DNA from: Bacteroidales bacterium UBA1035
Lineage (GTDB): Bacteria > Bacteroidota > Bacteroidia > Bacteroidales > Dysgonomonadaceae
Reading direction: 5' to 3'
DNA: 11,892 nt
NCBI GenBank assembly: GCA_002316835.1
Contig: DCEG01000002.1
Location: forward strand, 12,903 to 24,794
In this document: positions 1 to 6,414 of the stretch, in pieces
How the letters are laid out: each line of letters starts with the position of its first letter
How positions within the stretch are numbered: the first letter of the stretch is position 1
Notes under the pieces: generated by a model
Database searches by the model: none
The model's input: the letters and a program-made list of their open reading frames with translations, nothing else
What the model was told of the DNA's origin: nothing
Translations under genes and position numbers: made by a program

Positions 1-2729
1 CTGTTCCACCACCACGACCAGTTGAGCTTGTAGATTTTATATTCCACATTGCTGCGCGACACCTTTTTCCCATATGGATTTACGGTAACCACATCGAAAA
101 CGATGGGCTTGTCCGTTTCCAGAAAACCCGATGCTCCAGGCTCCGGTGTTTTTACTCCGGCATACACGCTGTAAGGCGAATAATACGCGGTTTGCGCATA
201 AAAACTCATATCGCCACCGGTTTCAAAAACGCGCGACACGATATTTCCCCTCAACATCCCCGGCGCGGCTTCGGCAACCGGAATTTTGGAATTAACGCCT
301 GCCACACCCGATGCATTGAGCGTTCCTTCGAACAATTTATAGCTGTTGGTTTCGAACTTGAAAAGCGGATTATTGAACACATAATTTTTATAACCCGCAA
401 ACGGATTTTCGGCGCGTGAAAGCGTGATTTCCACCTCCGATTTCAGATTGGATGCCGGTGCGCCGTGCAGCCATTGCGATGTGAGTGTTCCCGAGAAAAC
501 GCCTCTGCTCGCATCGATGATGGAATCGGTTTCCAAACGAACTTTCAATCGGTTTGGCTTTACGGTTTCTATGCGCAGCGGCTTGTAGAACGATGTGCCG
601 CCCACTTTCACATACGACTGCCACACACCGGTGGGAGCCGAAGGGTCTGTGGTAATTTGGAACGTATAAAATCCGTTTTCGCCCTTGGTTTTCACTTGAC
701 GATGATAAAATTGGCGTGTGGGCGTGTACACTTCCAGCGTAACGGGGTGTCCCTCGGGTAGCTTTTTCGCTTTGTCTTCCAATATGAACGACAAGTAAAT
801 GGTGTCGCCGGGACGCCAAACGCCACGCTCGCCATACACGTAGCCTTTCAGTCCTTTTTGTATTTCTTTTCCGCTCACATCGAAATTGCTGAGTGAAAGC
901 GACAACTCTTCCTTCACTTCCAGGTAGCCGATATCTTTACCGTTGGCAGCGGTAACCACAAACGGACGGCCGTTTTTATATTCAATTTCGGCAAAGCCCT
1001 GTCCGTCGGTTTTTCCTTTTCCTATGGCTTGCATCTGGTAGTTATACACCGTTACATCGGCTCCGGAAAGGGGCGATGTGGAAAGAATATCGGTAACGGC
1101 AACCGTGATTTTATTCCCGTTTCCGCCTTTGGCAATAATTCCCACGTTAGACGCCATAACCGTGGTTTCGATGATGCGGTCGCGGTTCATGTAATAGGTG
1201 GGTTTGCACGGGTCGTCACGGTCTTCCCAGTTATATTCTTCCCAATCGATGGGTTCATAATAATACGGCGATGTTTCGTCCCAAACCGCCTCATCTTCTT
1301 CGCTGATGGTTTCATCATCAAAATTGCGCATCGAAGTGCTGTTAGGAATTTGGGGCATCGTTCCGCCGCAATTGAAAAGCGAGTAATCGGATTTCATGGA
1401 GAGCTGTACCATATAAATTGCTCCCGGGTCTTCGCTAATCATCGGAGCCAGATCGATGGAGAAATTGTTCCAACGCGTTAAATCCAACGTTTTATCGGCA
1501 TCTAAGCGGATTTGTTTCTTTTTTATCAGTCGTCCGAAACGCCGCACTTCACTATTCGAGTTGCTGTTCATCGAATTCGATTGCAGGTAATAAAGTATGT
1601 TATTCTGATAAATTTTTATCACTTTCACATCCACCGCCCATAAATTTACGGCACTAAACGGAAGCACCAATTGTGAGGAATTGGGCAGGATATTTCCGCT
1701 TTTCTCCATTTTTATCTGCGGTTTCTCGCTTTCGGGCTGAAGTTGATAGGTATAATCTTTTATAAGGGCCAAGTTTTCGAAATTCCGCAACCCTTGATGG
1801 ATTTGCAACGTAATCTCTTCACGCGGAAAAGTTTCGGGATATATTTTCAATACGTTTTTATCGATTTGATACGTGAAATTACTGATTCCCGAGGGAACAA
1901 CCAATCCCTGAATGTCCTGGTCTTGAGACAATGGACTGCTGAAAGCGATGCGAATATGAGGAGTGGCATCATTCATCATGCGCACATCGATTACCTGAAA
2001 TTCGGTTTCGGGCAACGGAGGAAATTCAATGGTAAAACTTTCGCGTTTCTTTGCTCCGATAGCGTTTCCGTTTACTGTGAGCTCGTAACTTTCCGCTTTA
2101 TTTGTCCGCAGCAAACTGTCTATCGAAACCTGATAGGCCCCGTCTGAGACCGTTTTTACATTCACTTTTGCTTCGCGATTAGCTCCTTTCAGTTCAAAAA
2201 TTCCGGCAATTTTCTCAGGCGATTCGTTGTTGGCCAACCGCAACGTGCCCGTTACAGAATTCCATTTCAGGTCACTGATACTCATTGGTGAATAAGGCAA
2301 CAGATCGAATGAAAAGTTTTGTTCGTTTACCTTGAAATAGAAATTGAATGTCTTGAATTTCGGCTCCACTTTCAGCGCTTTATCTAAATGAAATTTAGCC
2401 TTGTATTCTTTTCCGGGCTTTAATTGTCCGGCATCGGGAACAAAGCGTATGGTTCTGGAATTTATCCAATACGTTTTTCCTTTAATAGAAGGCGAAAACG
2501 AGAAAAATTTCTCTTGCGTTTCGGCATTCAATTCAACAGCGGGCAACTCTTGTGCCAATTCAATTTCGATGTACGAATCGGGCGAAATATTGCCATACGT
2601 AAATGCCACTATGTATCGGGCAAATTCCGGGTCAATCTTGTTTGAATCCTGCTTGCAGGACACAAACACAGCGAAAATCATTATGCAAATAAATGCAACG
2701 TAGCTGTAAAGGTGTACTTGTTTTTTCAT
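1..2729 (-). CDS. Alpha-2-macroglobulin family lipoprotein, N-terminal 909 residues (runs off the left edge)
   Basis: The minus-strand frame is open from an ATG at 2729 down to position 3 and is cut by the window edge. It starts with a lipoprotein signal peptide: KK at residues 2-3, a hydrophobic stretch at about 7-23, and FVSC ending in Cys25, the probable lipidated residue. Two Ig/macroglobulin-like segments follow (about 30-125 and 190-290). Then comes an acidic, aromatic-rich linker (471-508) ending in DPC, and a macroglobulin domain with the family hallmark YGERGVWRPGD at 632-642, equivalent to the bait-side MG2 motif. Family knowledge: bacterial members are periplasmic or surface protease traps; many, not all, carry a CxEQ thioester in the C-terminal half, which lies outside this window. 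Full-length Bacteroidetes members are around 1,800 residues, so roughly half is missing. The gene lies 75 bases downstream of the helix-hairpin-helix gene in the same orientation. Substrate and whether it traps proteases are inferred. Confidence 0.9.
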   Translation of the reverse strand, partial: MKKQVHLYSYVAFICIMIFAVFVSCKQDSNKIDPEFARYIVAFTYGNISPDSYIEIELAQELPAVELNAETQEKFFSFSPSIKGKTYWINSRTIRFVPDAGQLKPGKEYKAKFHLDKALKVEPKFKTFNFYFKVNEQNFSFDLLPYSPMSISDLKWNSVTGTLRLANNESPEKIAGIFELKGANREAKVNVKTVSDGAYQVSIDSLLRTNKAESYELTVNGNAIGAKKRESFTIEFPPLPETEFQVIDVRMMNDATPHIRIAFSSPLSQDQDIQGLVVPSGISNFTYQIDKNVLKIYPETFPREEITLQIHQGLRNFENLALIKDYTYQLQPESEKPQIKMEKSGNILPNSSQLVLPFSAVNLWAVDVKVIKIYQNNILYYLQSNSMNSNSNSEVRRFGRLIKKKQIRLDADKTLDLTRWNNFSIDLAPMISEDPGAIYMVQLSMKSDYSLFNCGGTMPQIPNSTSMRNFDDETISEEDEAVWDETSPYYYEPIDWEEYNWEDRDDPCKPTYYMNRDRIIETTVMASNVGIIAKGGNGNKITVAVTDILSTSPLSGADVTVYNYQMQAIGKGKTDGQGFAEIEYKNGRPFVVTAANGKDIGYLEVKEELSLSLSNFDVSGKEIQKGLKGYVYGERGVWRPGDTIYLSFILEDKAKKLPEGHPVTLEVYTPTRQFYHRQVKTKGENGFYTFQITTDPSAPTGVWQSYVKVGGTSFYKPLRIETVKPNRLKVRLETDSIIDASRGVFSGTLTSQWLHGAPASNLKSEVEITLSRAENPFAGYKNYVFNNPLFKFETNSYKLFEGTLNASGVAGVNSKIPVAEAAPGMLRGNIVSRVFETGGDMSFYAQTAYYSPYSVYAGVKTPEPGASGFLETDKPIVFDVVTVNPYGKKVSRSNVEYKIYKLNWSWWWN

Positions 2730-2804
2730 ATCGATAGTTTTTTTCTGAAGATTCTTAATTGTGTGATTTTTTAATAGAGATTTGTTCTGAAATTATGACC
2801 AAAG

Positions 2805-3548
2805 TCAGAACTCCAAATAGGGTTCGATTCGAAAAATATCATCCGACGTAAATTCATCTAGCATTCCCAATTCATTTACAGACAATATATTGCCTTTCTT
2901 TTTTCGCAGGTTCATAATTGCCTGAACTTGTTTGTAATTGAGATACGGATGACTCAATAGCTCTTTAAATTCCAACTTATTGATTTGGAGTTTTTTGAAA
3001 TTTTCGTCTGCCTGAACGTAGGGCGAAATGCGCGAAAACATTTCATTGTCAATTCCGTAAACTTCCCTGAGTTGGTCAACCGAAACAAAACCACCCAACA
3101 AACTCTGGTATTTCACAATTCGCGAAGCGAAAGAACTGCCTATACCGGGAACTTTTTTCCATTCGGCTGTATCGATAGAATTCAGAGGAATCGTTTCGCC
3201 TGCGGCGAGTTTTTCTGCTTTTGGAAAGGGAGTGTAGTTGCTGCGGGTATTTTCTGTAGAGGGACTTTGGGAAATAGATTGTCTTTCGATTCGCTCATAA
3301 TTCGTCGAAACTTCGTTATCTATCTCTTGATAACTCGCACTTTCTTGTATTCTCAAATTTTTCTGAAATTCCTCGAATGCTTTTACCAGCGAATCGTTCT
3401 GTGCAAAATTGATTTCCCTGCTGTTGCGCTGTGATAACATCAGGTTAAAAATGAGCGTTAACACAATCAGAACAAGCAGTAAGATAATTGCTAATTTTTC
3501 GCCTTTCTGATAATATAGAAAATCCTTCCAACGCATAAACGGCAGCAT
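2805..3548 (-). CDS. Membrane-anchored helix-hairpin-helix (ComEA-like) protein
   Basis: A 247-residue protein with one transmembrane helix at about residues 19-38, preceded by a Lys/Arg-containing N-terminus (RWK, K15, EK). This favours N-in, C-out topology by the positive-inside rule. Residues 40-118 are polar, low-complexity linker. A first helix-hairpin-helix module (about 122-180) contains LNSIDTAEW, then VPGIGSSFASRIVKY at 133-147 with the PGIG hairpin, and GGF at 152-154. A second, more degenerate module covers about 188-245. Such pairs bind DNA non-specifically in ComEA, the periplasmic DNA receptor of transformation, but this protein has a long linker and no competence genes are nearby, so the role is open. 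The stop is 75 bases before the macroglobulin start. It is divergent from the SpmA-SpmB gene with a 75-base shared upstream gap. Start chosen as the first ATG; Met5 is an alternative. Confidence 0.85.
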   Translation of the reverse strand: MLPFMRWKDFLYYQKGEKLAIILLLVLIVLTLIFNLMLSQRNSREINFAQNDSLVKAFEEFQKNLRIQESASYQEIDNEVSTNYERIERQSISQSPSTENTRSNYTPFPKAEKLAAGETIPLNSIDTAEWKKVPGIGSSFASRIVKYQSLLGGFVSVDQLREVYGIDNEMFSRISPYVQADENFKKLQINKLEFKELLSHPYLNYKQVQAIMNLRKKKGNILSVNELGMLDEFTSDDIFRIEPYLEF

Positions 3549-3588
3549 TTCTAAATCGTAAAGATAAAAATTATTTACCCGAAAGTAT

Positions 3589-3596
3589 TACCTTTG
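3589..3596 (+). promoter_or_regulatory. Candidate -7 promoter element for the spmA-spmB fusion
   Basis: TACCTTTG matches the Bacteroidetes primary-sigma -7 consensus TAnnTTTG at all fixed positions. It lies 27 bases before the ATG, which would give a leader of about 20 bases. I see no TTTG -33 element at the usual 19-21 base spacing, so support rests on the -7 box and position alone. Confidence 0.45.
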
Positions 3597-3623
3597 ACAA
3601 AATAATTGTGAAATGCTTTTGTT

Positions 3624-4856
3624 ATGGTGCTGAATTACATCTGGATTGCCTTTTTTATCATCGCTTTTGTTGTTGCCCTGGCTAAACTTATTTTCTTAGG
3701 CGATGTGAATGTATTTACCGAAATAATGAACTCCACTTACGATTCTGCCAAAACCGGCTTCGAAATTTCTTTGGGATTAACGGGCGTTCTCTCGCTTTGG
3801 CTGGGCGTGATGAAAATTGGCGAGCGTGGCGGAATGATCGATTTGTTTTCGCGAGGTGTGGCACCATTATTCTCCAAACTTTTTCCCGATATCCCCAAAG
3901 GACATCCGGCGTCGGGGTCCATTTTAATGAACGTTTCAGCCAATATGCTTGGTTTGGACAACGCTGCCACACCGTTTGGGCTGAAAGCGATGCAGGAACT
4001 GCAGGAGATAAATCCAAATAAAGATCAGGCATCCAACCCGATGATCATGTTTTTGGTAATGAACGCATCAGGATTGACATTGATTCCCGTTACCGTGATG
4101 GTTTACCGCGCACAACTAGGCGCCGCCAATCCGGCCGATGTGTTTATTCCGATTATGATCGCCACGTTTGTGGCAACACTCGTAGGCGTTATTGCGGTTT
4201 GTCTTAAGCAAAAAATCAATATTTTCAATAAAGCTATTATGGGCTTTTTCCTCGGTATGTTGGCCATTATTATGGGAACCATTTTCGCTTTCAACTCCAT
4301 GCCGCAGGAAAAGGCAAATATCGTTTCAGGACTTATTGCCAATATAATTCTGCTTTCCGTGATTGTTATTTTTATCGTAATCTCGATGCGGAAAAAGGTC
4401 AATATTTTTGAATCGTTTATCGATGGAGCTAAAGACGGATTTAAAACTGCCGTTACCATCATTCCATATCTGATTGCTATTCTTGTCGGAATTGGTGTTT
4501 TTCGTGCATCGGGCGCGATGGATTTTCTGATGGACGGTTTGCGTAGTTTAGTGGCGCTTACCGGATCGGATACCCGTTGGGTGGACGGAATGCCGACAGC
4601 GATAATGAAACCATTGAGCGGAAGTGGTGCACGCGGAATGATGATCGATGCGATGAAAACTTTCGGAGCCGATTCTTTCGCCGGACGATTATCGGCAGTT
4701 CTCCAAGGCGCCACAGACACTACATTCTATATTGTTGCTGTTTACTACGGAGCCGTGAACATCAAAAACAGTCGCTATACCGTTTCCTATGCGCTTTTGG
4801 CGGATTTGGCGGGCGTTATCGCGGCAATATTTGTAGCCTACCTCTTCTTTGGGTAA
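3624..4856 (+). CDS. Fused SpmA-SpmB-like nucleoside-recognition (Gate) domain membrane protein
   Basis: A 410-residue polytopic membrane protein. The N-terminal half (about 1-200) resembles SpmA: GHPASGSILMNVSANMLG at 93-110 followed by LDNAATPFGLKAM, then NASGLTLIPVTVM at 147-159. The C-terminal half (about 245-410) resembles SpmB: FIDGAKDGFKTAV at 254-266, MPTAIMKPLSGSGARGMM at 313-330, QGATDTTFYIVAVYYGAV at 371-388. Hydrophobic helices connect these motifs. In Bacillus and Clostridium, SpmA and SpmB are separate proteins needed for spore core dehydration; both belong to the Gate domain family related to nucleoside transporters. Nothing else here suggests sporulation, so a transport or membrane role unrelated to spores is inferred and the substrate is unknown. 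An exact Bacteroidetes -7 promoter element lies 27 bases before the start. An earlier ATG at 3613 is out of frame, so 3624 is preferred. ybeY follows after 38 bases. Confidence 0.9.
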   Translation: MVLNYIWIAFFIIAFVVALAKLIFLGDVNVFTEIMNSTYDSAKTGFEISLGLTGVLSLWLGVMKIGERGGMIDLFSRGVAPLFSKLFPDIPKGHPASGSILMNVSANMLGLDNAATPFGLKAMQELQEINPNKDQASNPMIMFLVMNASGLTLIPVTVMVYRAQLGAANPADVFIPIMIATFVATLVGVIAVCLKQKINIFNKAIMGFFLGMLAIIMGTIFAFNSMPQEKANIVSGLIANIILLSVIVIFIVISMRKKVNIFESFIDGAKDGFKTAVTIIPYLIAILVGIGVFRASGAMDFLMDGLRSLVALTGSDTRWVDGMPTAIMKPLSGSGARGMMIDAMKTFGADSFAGRLSAVLQGATDTTFYIVAVYYGAVNIKNSRYTVSYALLADLAGVIAAIFVAYLFFG

Positions 4857-4894
4857 GAAATAATCGATTCTCCACGTGAATAAAAGTTAAAAAT

Positions 4895-5314
4895 ATGGCA
4901 ATTACATTTCAGGCAGAAGATATCAGTTTTCCAAAAATTAAAAGACAGGTTACAAAAAATTGGATTAAACTTGTTGCCGAAAATCACGGCAAAAAAATCG
5001 GTGAGGTGAATTATCTTTTTTGTACCGATGAAAAAATTCTTGAGATAAATAATCAATATCTCTCGCACGATTATTATACCGATATCATTACGTTCGATTA
5101 TTCCGAAGGAAATAACATATCGGGCGATATTTTTATCAGTTTAGATACAGTTCGTACGAATTCACAAAAGTATAACACCGATTTTATGGAAGAACTGCAT
5201 CGGGTAATCATCCATGGAATTCTACATTTATGCGGTGTTGACGATAAAACTGAAACCGATTCCCTTAAAATGAGAGAAGCAGAAAACAGCGCTTTAAAAC
5301 AACTAAATATATAA
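4895..5314 (+). CDS. ybeY: Endoribonuclease YbeY (rRNA maturation factor)
   Basis: A 139-residue protein of normal length for the UPF0054/YbeY family, a metal-dependent single-strand endoribonuclease that acts in 16S rRNA 3' end maturation and ribosome quality control in the cytoplasm. Visible motifs are ITFDYSE at 65-71, GDIFIS at 77-82 and the metal-binding HGILHLCGVDD at 107-117. His107 and His111 correspond to the first two zinc ligands of the classical HGxLHLxGYDH pattern. The third ligand position is Asp117 instead of His. I recall the same kind of replacement in other Bacteroidetes homologues, so it is probably lineage-typical rather than inactivating. The start is the first ATG in frame, with an A-rich leader and no clear Shine-Dalgarno. 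It lies 38 bases after the Spm fusion gene, and may share its transcript. Confidence 0.93.
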   Translation: MAITFQAEDISFPKIKRQVTKNWIKLVAENHGKKIGEVNYLFCTDEKILEINNQYLSHDYYTDIITFDYSEGNNISGDIFISLDTVRTNSQKYNTDFMEELHRVIIHGILHLCGVDDKTETDSLKMREAENSALKQLNI

Positions 5315-5339
5315 TTCAACAACTTCTTTTCCAGTAATA

Positions 5340-5347
5340 TACTTTTG
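5340..5347 (+). promoter_or_regulatory. Candidate -7 promoter element for the phosphatase-fold gene
   Basis: TACTTTTG fits TAnnTTTG exactly and lies 36 bases before the ATG at 5384, in the 69-base gap after ybeY. The -33 region at the right spacing offers only TTCA (5315-5318), a poor match to TTTG. The sequence is AT-rich, so a chance match is possible. Confidence 0.35.
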
Positions 5348-5383
5348 GAAACAAACAAATGTTAATCAAATAAAATTAATAGT

Positions 5384-6334
5384 ATGTCTACCCAGTTTTC
5401 TTTTATGTTTTACAACACCGAAAATTTTTATGATACCATCGATGATCCAGATATAATGGATAGTGAGTTCACTCCAAAGGGCAGGTTAAGATGGGATGAA
5501 AAAAAATTTAACGATAAAGTGGACAAGTTAACATTTGTAATTCAAGACATTGTAAAACCGGAAATTCCCGACATCATTGGCTTAGCCGAAATTGAAAATA
5601 AAACTGTAATGATGAGTATCATCGACAGTTTACAAAGAAAAGGAATGCCTCATTACAGTTTCGTTCATTACGACAGTCCAGATGAACGCGGTGCCGATGT
5701 AGCCATGATTTACAACACACAATCGTTTATCGTGCTTGAGTCCACGCCCGTTGTAGTTCATCTTCCTGGAATTGAAGACCGCACGCGTGATATTCTCTAT
5801 GTGAAAGGCAAAACCATGTTTGACGAAATATTTCATATTTTCATCGTTCATTTTCCATCACGCAGGGAAGGCACAGACAGATCAGAACGCAGGCGATATT
5901 TTGTTGCAAGTGAGTTACACAACGCGGTTTACAAAGTGCTGAGTCAAAATCCCGATGAAAATGTACTTATCATGGGCGATTTCAACGATACACCGGACGA
6001 TAACAGTATTGACGAAGTGCTCGGAGCGCAAAAATCATTCGAGAACATACTGAACTTAAAACTTTACAACCTGACCTACCCAAGACATAAAAAGGGTATT
6101 GGCTCAACCTACCATAAAGGTTGGCTGCTGTTTGACCAGTTTATTGTTTCGGGTAATATGCTTCTTTCCGATAAGTTCGACTGTAAACCGGGATATGCGG
6201 ATGTTTTCAATCCGAAATACCTCTTGCATTTCGATAAAAAAGGCCGGGTAAATACCAACAGAACCTATCGAAATCACTATACTGGCGGTTATAGCGACCA
6301 TTTGCCTATCTACCTGAAGATCTATACCAAATAA
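5384..6334 (+). CDS. Endonuclease/exonuclease/phosphatase-fold hydrolase
   Basis: A 316-residue protein with the complete active-site series of the DNase I/exonuclease III/inositol-phosphatase superfamily: YNTENFYD at 10-17 (metal-side Asn11), GLAEIEN at 66-72 (catalytic Glu69), RGADVA at 102-107, VHFPSR at 155-160 (His156), GDFNDTP at 198-204 (Asp199, Asn201), DQFIVS at 251-256 and YSDHLPIYL at 303-311 (Asp305-His306). It is therefore predicted to be an active Mg2+-dependent phosphodiesterase or phosphatase. The motifs do not identify the substrate; DNA, RNA, nucleotide or phosphoester are all possible. The first motif begins at residue 10 and there is no signal peptide. An in-frame stop (TAA at 5363-5365) lies seven codons upstream with no other ATG between, so the protein appears cytoplasmic. 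It sits between ybeY and mnmG on the same strand, with its own possible promoter. Confidence 0.88.
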   Translation: MSTQFSFMFYNTENFYDTIDDPDIMDSEFTPKGRLRWDEKKFNDKVDKLTFVIQDIVKPEIPDIIGLAEIENKTVMMSIIDSLQRKGMPHYSFVHYDSPDERGADVAMIYNTQSFIVLESTPVVVHLPGIEDRTRDILYVKGKTMFDEIFHIFIVHFPSRREGTDRSERRRYFVASELHNAVYKVLSQNPDENVLIMGDFNDTPDDNSIDEVLGAQKSFENILNLKLYNLTYPRHKKGIGSTYHKGWLLFDQFIVSGNMLLSDKFDCKPGYADVFNPKYLLHFDKKGRVNTNRTYRNHYTGGYSDHLPIYLKIYTK

Positions 6335-6388
6335 GTTTATTTTCACTCAATTAACATCTTGTTAATACGTTAGCTCCTTCTTTTTTTG

Positions 6389-6396
6389 TATATTTG
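6389..6396 (+). promoter_or_regulatory. Probable -7 promoter element for mnmG and downstream genes
   Basis: TATATTTG followed by CACCC is a textbook Bacteroidetes -7 element (TAnnTTTG) with its common downstream context. It is 18 bases before the mnmG ATG, implying a leader near 12 bases. A good TTTG is not present at 19-21 bases upstream. Its last three bases form a TTG that could be misread as an earlier start for mnmG. Confidence 0.6.
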
Positions 6397-6414
6397 CACC
6401 CGCAAAATATAAAG

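Noticed and set aside
388..819. 143-codon minus-strand frame within the macroglobulin region
   Set aside because: It is out of frame with the long open frame that runs continuously from 2729 to 3 and encodes recognisable macroglobulin motifs.
3559..3587. 7-of-8 matches to TAnnTTTG on the minus strand before the helix-hairpin-helix gene (TATCTTTA, TACTTTCG)
   Set aside because: Both are imperfect, lack a -33 TTTG at the right spacing and occur in AT-rich sequence; neither can be preferred.
3594..3621. TTGACA (3594-3599) plus TGCTTTTG (3614-3621) as an alternative promoter for the Spm fusion
   Set aside because: The implied transcript would begin inside the coding region; the exact TACCTTTG element upstream is better placed.
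4103..4720. 205-codon open frame antisense to the Spm fusion gene
   Set aside because: It lies wholly inside a strongly conserved membrane-protein gene, and its translation shows no recognisable domain; it is a mirror of the real frame.
6350..6366. ATTAAC-GTTAAT hairpin after the phosphatase-fold gene with a T-run at 6381-6387
   Set aside because: The stem has only six mostly A-T pairs and the T-run is separated by over ten bases, so it is not a convincing intrinsic terminator.
6394..6414. TTG start giving seven extra residues on MnmG
   Set aside because: The TTG is the last part of the -7 promoter element, so it would not be in the transcript; the ATG at 6415 matches family N-termini.
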